From Blastopirellula marina DSM 3645 (lineage in GTDB: Bacteria > Planctomycetota > Planctomycetia > Pirellulales > Pirellulaceae): DNA of 64,000 nt. A program made the position numbers and the translations under genes. The stretch spans positions 229,660 to 293,659 of the forward strand of contig NZ_CH672376.1 of the NCBI RefSeq assembly GCF_000153105.1. Reading direction: 5' to 3'. Positions 45,901 to 54,205 of this stretch are shown here, piece by piece. The notes beneath the pieces are model-generated. The model was not told where the DNA came from and made no database searches. It worked only from the letters and a program-made list of their open reading frames with translations. The first letter of the stretch is position 1, and each line of letters starts with the position of its first letter.

Positions 45901-47324
45901 TCTAGGCGAAAGCGAAAAAAGCCCATCCGAAAGTTCGGCTGCTTCTGGCCGTTGATCATCGGCGCCGAGTCGTTGTACCCCTGCATTCCCCAGATCCAGT
46001 TGTCGAGACCATAGTGGAAGTTGCTGACGCCGCCGTGCGTATCGCCCAAGGTCCAGTTGGTGATCAACGGTTTACGGACATCGGCTTTGCCGTCGCCGTC
46101 GGTGTCTTTCAGGAATAGGGTCTCCGTTCCGTTCTGCACGACAGCGCCGCCGCGATAGGGCAAGATTGTGGTCGGAATGCTCAGCTCTTCGGCGAAGATC
46201 GTGAACTTGTCAGCACGACCGTCGCCGGTGGTGTCTTCGCAAATGCGAATCCGATCGCGGCCGCGATTGTTCGGCTGCAGTTCGTTCGGATAGTCGAGCG
46301 TTTCGCAGATCCAGAGTCGCCCTTGTTCGTCCCAGTTCATCGCGATCGGTTTTCCGCCCAATTCTGGATCGGCCGCGTAGACGTCAATCGAGAATTCGAC
46401 CGGATGGACCATGTGCGTTAGCGATTTGTTAGCGGGTAGCGGCGCCTGCATGACGGTGAGCGGCGCGGCTTGCACTCCCCATTTGTCACTCGGCGTGTAG
46501 TTGGGGATCTTGGCGCCCACGTCGATGTAGGCAAACTTGGCGGCGTCGGCCGGAACTTGGCTCATCGCCGGCGGATCGAACCGCGACTTATCATAGAAAT
46601 CATCCACGACGCTCACGTCATGTTTGGTCGCCCAGCGAATTCCTCGTTCGACCAGATTCAAGAATCCGGGGTTGCTCCAGGTCCGTGCGTCATGTCCCCA
46701 CGCGGTATAGAAGACGCGGCCGGCGCCTTGCGTGCGAATCCAGGTCCAAGGTTCACGCGTTTGTCCCTCGGCCTGACCCCCTTGAAGGCGATACTCCAGC
46801 ACGATGCGATTGCGATCGTTGTGGCGATGGTGGATGTAGGTTTCGTCCCAACTTTGAAAACCGTGAAAGCCTTGCATGAGAGGATGAGCGGGCTCGGCGA
46901 TAACGGTGCTGAAGACTTCGCCTCCATGCTTCGAGAACTGTCCGCCCACCAGGTCAACATAGGCCGGCGAGTTGAGAAAACAGTACGTGGCGCAGTGCAG
47001 CGGAATCAGACCGCCTCCCTGGGCGACGTAATCCAACAGCGCCGCTTCTTGGTCGGCCGAGATCTTCTCGGCGTTGGCGTAGATCATCAAGCCGTCGTAT
47101 TGCTTCAGCCGATCTTTGTTCAGCGCCGTGATGTCTTCCGTGTATTCGATATCGACGCCGCGCTCTTTCATCGCTGGAATCAACTGAGCGGCGCGATCGG
47201 CAGGGTGGTGATGTCCTTGGTCGCCGAGAAAGAGAATCCGAATCGGCGCTTCGTTCGCCGTTTGGGCAAGCGAGTTGGCGACGAAAGCGAACAGCACGGC
47301 TGCGGCGGCGAGCAAACGAATCAC
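42906..47324 (-). CDS. ThuA / PVC dehydrogenase / HEAT / haem-binding multidomain secreted protein
   Basis: A 1472-residue protein with signal peptide (RLLAAAAVLFAFVANSLAQ). Residues ~28-245 are a ThuA-like (trehalose-utilisation, amidotransferase-fold) domain with HCATYCFLNSPAYVDLVG. Residues ~300-730 match the Pirellula-type membrane-bound dehydrogenase beta-propeller (TIGR02604). Residues ~740-1120 are HEAT-like repeats. The haem motif CAKCH (1157-1161, bases 43842-43856) opens the TIGR02603 domain, and ~1300-1472 are an extra beta domain. Start GTG at 47324, with GGAG eight bases upstream. The family is thought to oxidise sugars or other carbohydrates outside the cell; the substrate is unknown. 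The oxidoreductase gene 47416-48531 lies upstream on the same strand. Confidence 0.92.
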   Translation of the reverse strand: MIRLLAAAAVLFAFVANSLAQTANEAPIRILFLGDQGHHHPADRAAQLIPAMKERGVDIEYTEDITALNKDRLKQYDGLMIYANAEKISADQEAALLDYVAQGGGLIPLHCATYCFLNSPAYVDLVGGQFSKHGGEVFSTVIAEPAHPLMQGFHGFQSWDETYIHHRHNDRNRIVLEYRLQGGQAEGQTREPWTWIRTQGAGRVFYTAWGHDARTWSNPGFLNLVERGIRWATKHDVSVVDDFYDKSRFDPPAMSQVPADAAKFAYIDVGAKIPNYTPSDKWGVQAAPLTVMQAPLPANKSLTHMVHPVEFSIDVYAADPELGGKPIAMNWDEQGRLWICETLDYPNELQPNNRGRDRIRICEDTTGDGRADKFTIFAEELSIPTTILPYRGGAVVQNGTETLFLKDTDGDGKADVRKPLITNWTLGDTHGGVSNFHYGLDNWIWGMQGYNDSAPMINGQKQPNFRMGFFRFRLDDQDPPNVTDLEFVRSTDNNTWGLGISEEGLIFGSTANRNPSVYMPIANRYYETVRGWGPSRLGSIADTYLFKPISDKVRQVDQHGGYTAGAGHDLYTARVYPQQWWNKTAFVCGPTGKLIGTFVLTPDGSDFHSTSPINLVASDDEWTAPIAAQVGPDGNVWFLDWYNYVVQHNPTPHGFKTGKGAAYESDLRDKKHGRIYRVVYDHANPDANPAIHLQEADAAALLSGLKHPNMQWRLHAQRLLIDRGKRDVVPQLIQMTLDPLTDAIGLNTGAIHALWTLQGLGVFADPQQTAAHSAAVKALTHRSAGVRRNALAVLPPTAASTAAILASGTLQDGDAQVRLAALLALADMPAHKAAGAAIAKLTTEAKLMNDRWLPDALTAAAAKHADAFLLQLAGSAEAPDKRVLGMTIIVAEHLARGKLDAGQLDSLLAGLEAADPAIVGAIIHGLNAGWPRDFKIDATSATTSVAGAVVEKAPIATKAALIHLAGNWNGVDLRSYANQVADQLLEIVEDEDASEDARILAARQVVEFLADSMRPVDVILEIVGPHATPKLNEGLLSALAASTATATGEALAESAGTMTPATRDAAIRVLLSRASTTVDLVNALESGALALNDLKLDQRQALADHPDAQLRQRARRLLAMGGGLPNADRDTVLQDLLAITQVKGHPKNGLELFKKHCAKCHKHSGEGGDVGPDLTGMAVHPKAELLTNIIDPSRSVEGNFRTYKVLTIDGKLLTGMLAGESRTAIEIIDAEAKKHQLSREDIEELVASRKSLMPDGFEKQMSREELTDLLEFLTNKGKFVPLALDRVATITSNQGMFYSADSPSEMLRLSDWSPKTIEGIPFVLVNPTGDKPNVVMLKSKKGPIPATMPQSVTLPLHAPAQAIHLLSGISGWGAPFDNNQTTVMTIRLHYADGQIEEVPLKNGLHFADYVRRVDVPNSQFAFAFSGGQQMRYLKFKPKRTAEIAEVELFKGPHPSAPIVMAITAEQPDGKGE

Positions 47325-47415
47325 GGCGAAACTCCGGCCAGCGCGCTCGTCCTAGCGGTGACGAGCGTTTGGGTATGCGAATAGAATCTACGGTCTCTCT
47401 CGGCACGCACGCGCA

Positions 47416-48531
47416 TTAGGCGAGCGTGAAGTCAGGCAAGCGAACGATCTCGCCCCCCTGTTTGGTCGATTGGTGGGCGCACAAACCGACGCAGGTCCAG
47501 TTGGCGCTGATCACGGCGTTGGGCCAGGGATCGCGATCTTCGGCCAGCGCACAGGCAAATTCGTTGGCCAAGTGCGGATGCGAACCGCCGTGTCCGGCGC
47601 CTTGGATGAACGACAAGTGCTCGACATCCTGAATCGCGCGCGTGAATTTTTGAATCTCGGCCGGCAGTCGCTGGGCGAAGTCAGGCACCGTGATTCGTTG
47701 GGCGATTTCGTGCTCTGGCTTTTTCGCCGTATGCAGTACATGTTCTTCCCCTTCGATCAGCGCCCACTCAAAGCTCTGCTTGGTGCCGTAGACATCGAAG
47801 CTTTCGCGATATTGCCGCGCCGTGTCAAACAGAAATCGCCAGACATGGGCGGCGACGGGACTATCTTTCAGCTTGATATGGCAGGTTTCTACGGCGTATT
47901 GGTTGCCTGACTTTTCGGCCAGTTCCGGCGAGATAACGCCAGAGCCGAAACAGCTCACGTATTCGGCGCGGCTATTCATTAGGCCTAATACGGGACTGAC
48001 CACATGGGTCGCATAGTGCATCGGGATCATGCGCTCCCAATACTCGGGCCATCCCTGCATGTCTTGCGGATGAGAAGCGGCCATGTATTGAATGTCTCCC
48101 AGCTCCCCTTGGTCGTAGAGCTGTTTGATGTAGAGGAACTCGCGGCTATAGACGACCGTTTCGGCCATCATGTACTTCAGACCGGTTTCGGCGACCTTCT
48201 CAACGATTTGACGGCATTCGTCGATCGTGGTGGCCATTGGTACGGTGCACATCACATGCTTGCCGGCTTCGAGCGCCTGCAGCGACATCCAGCCGTGATC
48301 GGGAATCGGCGAGTTGATATGGACAAAGTCGACCGTCGGGTCGGCCAGCACTTGGTCGTAGCTGGTATAGCGCTGCTCGATCTCGAACAAGTCGGCCATC
48401 TTGTGCATCTCGGCCTCGTTCCGCCGACAAACTCCGTACATCTTGATTTGCGGGTGAGCTTTGTAGATCTGGATGAACTCGGCGCCGAAACCGAGACCCA
48501 CAATCACCACGTTGAACTGCTTCGTATTCAT
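47416..48531 (-). CDS. Gfo/Idh/MocA family oxidoreductase
   Basis: A 371-residue NAD(P)-dependent enzyme. The Rossmann motif VVIVGLGFGAEF is at 8-19, and the E-x-x-K-like motif of the family occurs as EAGKHVMCTVPMA near 90. I start at the ATG at 48531 with AAGGA upstream; an upstream GTG at 48582 lacks support. The C-terminal domain has the substrate-binding His in YATHVVSPVLG-like segment. These enzymes oxidise or isomerise sugars and inositols. It is divergent from the XylR-type regulator and precedes the ThuA multidomain gene, suggesting one carbohydrate pathway. Confidence 0.93.
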   Translation of the reverse strand: MNTKQFNVVIVGLGFGAEFIQIYKAHPQIKMYGVCRRNEAEMHKMADLFEIEQRYTSYDQVLADPTVDFVHINSPIPDHGWMSLQALEAGKHVMCTVPMATTIDECRQIVEKVAETGLKYMMAETVVYSREFLYIKQLYDQGELGDIQYMAASHPQDMQGWPEYWERMIPMHYATHVVSPVLGLMNSRAEYVSCFGSGVISPELAEKSGNQYAVETCHIKLKDSPVAAHVWRFLFDTARQYRESFDVYGTKQSFEWALIEGEEHVLHTAKKPEHEIAQRITVPDFAQRLPAEIQKFTRAIQDVEHLSFIQGAGHGGSHPHLANEFACALAEDRDPWPNAVISANWTCVGLCAHQSTKQGGEIVRLPDFTLA

Positions 48532-48752
48532 CAATAATCCTTCGAGCGAGAAGATGCATGCAGAGCGCAGCGTACTGACCAAGCGGTGACGGCGTTCAGT
48601 ACGTTCTTATAACCTGACCGGTCGCCGGGCTAAAAGCCATGAGAAAACGCGAATACAATCGGAGGTATTTCACATAAGGAGCAGAGTCGCCACAACTTTT
48701 CGTCTACAATGGAGCCAAGCACGCCGCTCCTTTAAAGAGTAACCGCTTTCCC

Positions 48753-49910
48753 ATGAAACGCCGCAAGACAGTCGCGCTGTTGGTTGAAACGTCAAACGCG
48801 TACGCGCGGGGGCTGTTGGAAGGGATCATCTCGTATGTTCACGAGCATCAGCCGTGGTCGATTTATGTGCCGGAACAAGAACGCGGCGCATCGCCGCCGG
48901 CCTGGCTAAAAAGTTGGAAAGGAGATGGCGCGATCGTCCGCATTGAGACTCCTCAGATCGCGGCGGTTGTCAAAAAGCTAAAGATGCCGGTCGTCGATGT
49001 CAGCGCCGCGCAGTTGGCGCCCGGCGTGCCGTGGGTTGAGACGGATGACGCCGAAATTGCCCGAACCGCCGCCGATCATTTGTTGGAGCGGGGATTCCGA
49101 GAGTTCGCGTTTTGCGGCGAGCCTCATTTTAACTGGTCCAAGTGGCGCGAAGAAAACTTTGTCGAGCGATTGAAGCAAGCGAAGCGACGTTGTCACATCT
49201 TCGAGTCGACGCCGCGCGATAGCGACTCTTATTCATGGACGCGCGAAAAACGACGCATGGCCGCTTGGCTGCACAAACTGCCGAAGCCGGTCGGTTTGAT
49301 GGCCTGTTACGATATCAAAGGACAGCAGGTGTTGGACATCTGTCGCGAGTTGGAGATCGCCGTGCCGGAGCAGGTCGCCGTGATCGGCGTCGATAACGAT
49401 CGCTTGCTGTGCGATCTTTGCTCGCCGCCGCTGTCGAGCGTGATCCCTGACACGCGCACCACCGGATACGAAGCGGCCCGTTTACTCGATCGTCAGATGA
49501 ACGGCGAAGCGGTCGGCGACGAAGGGATGTTCGTACCGCCGCTCGGGATCAACACGCGACAATCGACCGACGTGATGGCGACCGATGATCCGATCATCGC
49601 CAAAGCGATGCAGTTCATTCGCGAACACGCGTGCGACGGCGTCAACGTGCAAGACGTCCTGTCGGTCGTGCCGCTCTCGCGTCGCGTGCTTGAATATCGC
49701 TTCAAAGAAGCGGCCGGCAAAACGCCGCACGAAGCGCTGGTGCAAGTTCGCCTGGATCGCGTCCGCCAGCTGCTGCGCGACACGCAACTCTCAATGGCCG
49801 ACATCGCCGATCGCACCGGCTTCGAGCATGTCGAATACATGAGCTCGGCGTTTCGGAAGAAGACCGGGATGTCGCCATCGGAATATCGCCGCCAGGTGCA
49901 GCCGAAGTAA
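48753..49910 (+). CDS. XylR-type transcriptional regulator (LacI-like sensor + AraC HTH)
   Basis: A 385-residue regulator. Residues 1-280 form a periplasmic-binding-protein-like sugar sensor without an N-terminal HTH (VALLVETSNAYARGLLEGI, VPWVETDDAEIARTAADHLLERG), and residues ~285-380 an AraC-type double helix-turn-helix (SMADIADRTGFEHVEYMSSAFRKKTGMSPSEYRR). This architecture is that of E. coli XylR, which responds to xylose; the actual sugar here is unknown. The gene is divergent from the oxidoreductase/ThuA genes across 221 bases, so it most likely controls them. Confidence 0.93.
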   Translation: MKRRKTVALLVETSNAYARGLLEGIISYVHEHQPWSIYVPEQERGASPPAWLKSWKGDGAIVRIETPQIAAVVKKLKMPVVDVSAAQLAPGVPWVETDDAEIARTAADHLLERGFREFAFCGEPHFNWSKWREENFVERLKQAKRRCHIFESTPRDSDSYSWTREKRRMAAWLHKLPKPVGLMACYDIKGQQVLDICRELEIAVPEQVAVIGVDNDRLLCDLCSPPLSSVIPDTRTTGYEAARLLDRQMNGEAVGDEGMFVPPLGINTRQSTDVMATDDPIIAKAMQFIREHACDGVNVQDVLSVVPLSRRVLEYRFKEAAGKTPHEALVQVRLDRVRQLLRDTQLSMADIADRTGFEHVEYMSSAFRKKTGMSPSEYRRQVQPK

Positions 49911-50221
49911 ACGCGGTGTGGTGGTTTCTAGTCGAGCGCTTCGAGATCTGTTTTGCACGGCTTGGTCTAAGGAAAGACGTTACGCCTCTGTTTTGCGCTG
50001 GATGACGCTTTCTGTTGAGAATTGTGCGCTTTTGTGCGGGAGACGTTCTTCGTGAAGCGGCCTGTTGGCTTGGTGAGGGATTGGATCGGGGGATTTTTAT
50101 CGAATCTTCACGCAGTCTTGTTCGATCTAGAATTCGCTTGGAGTTAGTTTGAGGGAGCCAGCGGCAATCGACTTTGACGCATGGTTTATCCGCTCTCTAA
50201 CCAGCCAAGAGAATCCTTGAA
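49911..50221. other. Intergenic region before DUF1559 gene
   Basis: About 310 bases following the regulator. AT-richer toward the right end; probably carries the promoter of the DUF1559 cassette. No terminator hairpin with T run, RNA gene or short gene that I can support. Confidence 0.4.
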
Positions 50222-51295
50222 ATGCATACCTCCACGCCTTGCTTGAACGGAAGTCCCGAAGATCTGGTTGGGGATGTCCGACAATCGATCGAGAACGGTT
50301 CCGTCCCGACTTCTGCGTTCCGAATTCGTGCTGGGTTCACCCTGGTCGAATTGCTGGTGGTCATTGCGATCATCGGCGTGTTGATCGCTCTCTTGCTACC
50401 CGCAGTGCAGCAGGCCCGCGAAGCGGCCCGGCGGATGTCTTGCTCAAATAATCTGAAGCAACTCGGCTTGGCTTTGCATAATTACCACGACACCTTTGGC
50501 GCTTTTCCGGTTGGCAGCGCTTATCAGTATGCATCGTCTTGGATGGTGGGAGTGTTGCCGTTCATTGAAGAACGCGCCTTGTACGATCAATGGACTTTCG
50601 TCCAGAGTCGCGGGGGACAAACCTCCAATGCGCCTGCGACGACCAAAACGGCCTTCGCGGATGTGGTGATCTCGGGTTATATCTGCCCTTCGAGTCCCTT
50701 GGAAAATCTGAGCAGAGCGAGCGTTAGTCCCCGTTTCGGCGCGTCGAACTATATGGGGATTTCAGGAGCGGCGACGCCAACCGATGTGGTGTCGTCGACA
50801 ACCGGAGATCGCTGCATCCAAGGGAAATATGGCTATGTCTGCTCGAATGGGCTGATGCCTCCCAATTTGTCGATTCGGATGGGAGAAATCACCGATGGCT
50901 TGACCAACACACTGCTCGTTGGCGAACAGTCCGATTTCTGCGTCGACTCAACAGGCGCGAAAGTGGATCTCCGAAATTCGTGGCGCTGGGGTTTTACGAT
51001 GGGGACTGGATCCCCGGGATATCCCGGAACCTCGACTTGGACGAGCACGATTGAGAACGACACGCACAATATCTCGACCATTCGCTATGCCGTGAATTAC
51101 AAAGCGAAGACCTCCGACACCTTAGGCAATGTTGAATACGGCACCAATGCGCCGATCCAGTCGGCTCACCCCGGCGGAGCGCAGGTGTTGTTTGCGGACG
51201 GAAGCGCCCATTTCCTTGCGGAAACGATTGATGTAAATGGGATCCTGTGTCCGCTGGCCGCACGGAATGATGGTCTCACGATCGGCGAGTACTAA
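50222..51295 (+). CDS. DUF1559 prepilin-like protein with long leader
   Basis: A 357-residue member of the DUF1559 family. The prepilin motif [20 protein letters not shown] begins only at residue 38, so the cytoplasmic leader is unusually long (37 residues against 5-20 in the two copies above). The only in-frame ATG in the leader is the first codon. The [19 protein letters not shown] motif and the H-X9-DG signature (HPGGAQVLFADG) are intact. It is the first of four same-strand genes: lipoprotein, LVIVD propeller and a second LVIVD propeller follow. Confidence 0.9.
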   Translation: MHTSTPCLNGSPEDLVGDVRQSIENGSVPTSAFRIRAGFTLVELLVVIAIIGVLIALLLPAVQQAREAARRMSCSNNLKQLGLALHNYHDTFGAFPVGSAYQYASSWMVGVLPFIEERALYDQWTFVQSRGGQTSNAPATTKTAFADVVISGYICPSSPLENLSRASVSPRFGASNYMGISGAATPTDVVSSTTGDRCIQGKYGYVCSNGLMPPNLSIRMGEITDGLTNTLLVGEQSDFCVDSTGAKVDLRNSWRWGFTMGTGSPGYPGTSTWTSTIENDTHNISTIRYAVNYKAKTSDTLGNVEYGTNAPIQSAHPGGAQVLFADGSAHFLAETIDVNGILCPLAARNDGLTIGEY

Positions 51296-51422
51296 GCCGC
51301 CGCAGCGAAAACTAGGGGGAGCGGATGCTGCACTTCCGATTCCTTGTTTGTCGGTAAGAAATGATCCAGAACGGGAACGCTCCGTTGACTTCCTCCTGTA
51401 CATCTCCAATTTGGCTTGCACT

Positions 51423-51875
51423 ATGTACTCAAGAACTACTCTCCAGAATATCTATTCCGGGATCGCTGGCGGCGTCTTGTGCTGCATGTTCGCTGGTTGC
51501 ATGGGAGGAAATCAAATTCCGATCGTCCCGGTTACCGGGCAAGTCATGATGAATGACGAGCCGGTCGCCCAGGCGATCGTCTCTTTTGAAAATGCGCGCA
51601 CCGGTTTCGCCGCGATGGCGGTGATCGCAGACGACGGCAACTATCGGATCCGCTCGCAGTATGGCGATGGGATTCCGCCGGGGGAATATGTCGTTTCCAT
51701 TTCTCCCCCCTCGACTCGAGACGAACTGGATAAGCGGATCCCCCTTACTCCAATTCAGGCGAAGATCCCGAGGAAGTTTCATTTTTCACAGTCCAGCAAT
51801 TTGTCCGCCAGTGTGAAAGAGGGAAAGAGCACGTTTAACTTTCAATTGGGTTCTTCTTCAACAGACCGTCGGTAA
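51423..51875 (+). CDS. Small lipoprotein paired with DUF1559 protein
   Basis: A 150-residue protein taken from the ATG at 51423 (a longer frame to 51237 overlaps the DUF1559 gene). The signal peptide ends in a lipobox FAGC with lipid-modified Cys26. The mature domain has VPVTGQVMMNDEPVAQAIVSF and YRIRSQYGDGIPPGEYVVSI, a carboxypeptidase-regulatory-like beta domain similar to that of the lipoprotein at 2045 (both have a GQ-x-x-x-N/G-x-P start). The next gene begins nine bases after its stop. Confidence 0.78.
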   Translation: MYSRTTLQNIYSGIAGGVLCCMFAGCMGGNQIPIVPVTGQVMMNDEPVAQAIVSFENARTGFAAMAVIADDGNYRIRSQYGDGIPPGEYVVSISPPSTRDELDKRIPLTPIQAKIPRKFHFSQSSNLSASVKEGKSTFNFQLGSSSTDRR

Positions 51876-51884
51876 AGCCATTTC

Positions 51885-52958
51885 ATGATTGTAAATTTCA
51901 AGTTTCCCTTGCTAGTTGTCGCCTTCTTTGGAATTGCGTTGACGTATTGCGGATCTCTTTCGGCCGCTTCTCCTTTTGTCGGCGTGCTGGTCGATCCTGT
52001 GTTGTTGCGAGGTGTAGAAGACGTTTATCTCGACGGCGATCGAGCCTATCTGCCATGTCGCGAAGGGCATCGACTCACGGTTTGCTCGATCAAAGATCCG
52101 ACCCAGCCGCAGATTTTGGGTTCGTTCACGCACCCGGCGTTGGACCAAGCGGCGGGGTTCGCTTTGGATGGAACGACGGCCTATGTCGCATCCAATAGCA
52201 ATCATCAACTGTTGATCGTTGATGTGGCCGATCCGGCGGAGATGAAATTGTTGGGAAAGGTTTTGATCGGCACGGCGGACGGCCCTGGCGCTCTTTACAA
52301 AGTCGCCTATCGAGATGGCTACTGTTATGTCGCTTTGCAACAAGGCAAGCGGATGTACGTGGTCGACGTACGCGACAAAACCGAGCCCAAAGTCGTCAGC
52401 AATATTCAAGTCACTACGGATAATGACGGTCCTTTCAGCGTCGAGTTGCGAGATCATTATGCCCTGGTGGGGACGCTGTTTGGCCGTAACAATCGCCTGG
52501 CGGTAGTCGACATCCAAGATCCGCTGCATCCGCAGTTGACCGCGGTTTTGCTGAACCCGCATCTTTGCCAGGTGAGCGGGAAGATTGTCGGCGATCGATA
52601 CGTCGCCGTTTGTTGGAACAACAATTCGCTTCTTGTGGTGAACATCTCCAATCTGACCAAGCCTACTCTCGAAGCAGTGCTGGTTGACGAGCGCCTGGGG
52701 AAACCAAATCGGTGCGAAGTGGTGGGAGACCGCGCCTACTTGCCGATGGTGGAAGGAGATGGCGTCGCCGTTGTCGATATTTCCGATCTGTCGAAGCCTC
52801 GTTTTTTGTCGTCGTTCACGCATCCGCTTTTGGATAAAACCTACGGGATCGCTGCTCGCGGCGATCTGTTGTTCGTCGGGTCGCGTGAAGGCAATAGCCT
52901 GGTGGTGATTGATCGCCGGGATCTTGAGCCGGGATCGGCGAGCGGGCTGGTCAAGTGA
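51885..52958 (+). CDS. Secreted LVIVD-repeat beta-propeller protein, copy 1
   Basis: A 357-residue protein with a signal peptide (~1-27, ending LSAAS). It consists of repeated blades with the LVIVD signature: LLIVDVADP, MYVVDVRDK, LAVVDIQDP, LLVVNISNL, VAVVDISDL and LVVIDRRDL. No catalytic motif is visible; a ligand- or partner-binding propeller at the cell surface is the likely role. It starts nine bases behind the lipoprotein gene. It is a close paralogue of the next gene. Confidence 0.88.
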   Translation: MIVNFKFPLLVVAFFGIALTYCGSLSAASPFVGVLVDPVLLRGVEDVYLDGDRAYLPCREGHRLTVCSIKDPTQPQILGSFTHPALDQAAGFALDGTTAYVASNSNHQLLIVDVADPAEMKLLGKVLIGTADGPGALYKVAYRDGYCYVALQQGKRMYVVDVRDKTEPKVVSNIQVTTDNDGPFSVELRDHYALVGTLFGRNNRLAVVDIQDPLHPQLTAVLLNPHLCQVSGKIVGDRYVAVCWNNNSLLVVNISNLTKPTLEAVLVDERLGKPNRCEVVGDRAYLPMVEGDGVAVVDISDLSKPRFLSSFTHPLLDKTYGIAARGDLLFVGSREGNSLVVIDRRDLEPGSASGLVK

Positions 52959-53060
52959 TCTGCAATGCAGCGGCGCGTGAGGGAGCGAAAGTCGGCCCCT
53001 TTGGTCTGTTAGAAGGTAAGGGTTCGACTTCTCGCGGGGTTGGATTCACGGGAATGAGCA

Positions 53061-54128
53061 ATGCAGCGAGTTTTGTCACTTTTCAACAGAGTCATGCTTG
53101 CCATCTTGGCGGCCGCGAGTCTGATTACTAGCGGCGAGTTGTCGCTGGCGGGATCTCCGATCGTGGGCACGTTGGTCGACAGCGAACAGTTGAACGGCGT
53201 AGAAGACATCCTCTTGAGCGGTGATCTTGCGTACTTGCCTTGTCGGGAAGGGCGTCGCTTGACCGTCTGCTCGATCAAGAACCCCGCAGCGCCCGTAATC
53301 ATAGGATCGTTCAGCGACCCAGATTTGGACCACATAACTGGTTTCGCCTTGGAGGGAGACACCGCTTATCTGGCGTCGCAAAACAGCCAGTTTCTCCTGA
53401 TTGTCGATGTATCCAATTCCGCTGCGATAAAATTGCTGGGCAAGGTTCGCATTGGTCAACCGGGGAGTGAAGGCCCCGTCTATAAGATGGCCTATCGAGA
53501 CGGGTACTGTTACATGGCTCATCAAGCGGAAAAACGGCTGTACATTGTCGACGCACGAGACAAATCACGTCCTCAGGTCGTTAGTCACGTGCAAGTAACC
53601 ACGGCCGATGACGGCGCGTATTGCGTTACGATGCAGGGGCATTATGCACTGGTAGGAACCGTTTTCGGCCATCCGAATCGCTTGGTCGTGGTCAACGTTG
53701 AGGATCCTGTGAAACCACGAATTGTGGGGGAAGTGCTCGCCCCGCATCTCAGTCAGGTGATTGGAACCGTCGTTGGCGACCGGATGTACGCCGCGTGTTG
53801 GCCATGGGATGCGCTGGCGGTCATCAATCTCGCCGAACTCTCGGATACGACCATGCCTAGTCTCGAAGGGGAATTGGTGGATGAACGGCTGGGCGAGCCG
53901 AATCGCTGTGCGGTTGTCGGGGACAGGGCTTACCTGCCGATGGTCCGCGGAGATGGAGTCGCGGTGGTCGACATCTCCAATCCCGCAAAACCACGATTTG
54001 TGACCTCGTTTAGCCATCCCTTGGCGAAACGAACGTACGGACTGGCGGCTCGCGGCGATTATGTTTATTTGGGAGCACGTACCGGCGACAGTCTGGTTAT
54101 TCTGAATCGCCACGAACTCGAGAAATGA
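53061..54128 (+). CDS. Secreted LVIVD-repeat beta-propeller protein, copy 2
   Basis: A 355-residue paralogue of the preceding gene, 102 bases downstream. The same signal-peptide layout, the motifs LPCREGRRLTVCSIKNP, LLIVDVSNS, LYIVDARDK, LVVVNVEDP, LAVINLAEL, VAVVDISNP and LVILNRHEL, and VDERLGEPNRCAVVGDRAYL are shared at the same positions. Clear tandem duplication. Its end is followed at once by the region of the arsR operator (54176), so the ars operon starts where this cassette ends. Confidence 0.88.
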   Translation: MQRVLSLFNRVMLAILAAASLITSGELSLAGSPIVGTLVDSEQLNGVEDILLSGDLAYLPCREGRRLTVCSIKNPAAPVIIGSFSDPDLDHITGFALEGDTAYLASQNSQFLLIVDVSNSAAIKLLGKVRIGQPGSEGPVYKMAYRDGYCYMAHQAEKRLYIVDARDKSRPQVVSHVQVTTADDGAYCVTMQGHYALVGTVFGHPNRLVVVNVEDPVKPRIVGEVLAPHLSQVIGTVVGDRMYAACWPWDALAVINLAELSDTTMPSLEGELVDERLGEPNRCAVVGDRAYLPMVRGDGVAVVDISNPAKPRFVTSFSHPLAKRTYGLAARGDYVYLGARTGDSLVILNRHELEK

Positions 54129-54175
54129 CCCGTCTTGAGCGATCTCTCCTTGACCTTTTCCGCCATGAACACTAT

Positions 54176-54191
54176 ATTCGCTTAGACGAAT
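54176..54191. promoter_or_regulatory. ArsR-type operator 1
   Basis: ATTCGCTTAGACGAAT is an inverted repeat ATTCG-N6-CGAAT within TATATTCG...CGAATGTA, 14 bases before the arsR ATG. The same arms and spacer length occur at 54584-54599 before acr3. The position over the expected promoter fits autoregulation by ArsR. The match to known ArsR boxes is by palindrome and position, not by a database. Confidence 0.75.
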
Positions 54192-54205
54192 GTAATGAGC
54201 CAAGC

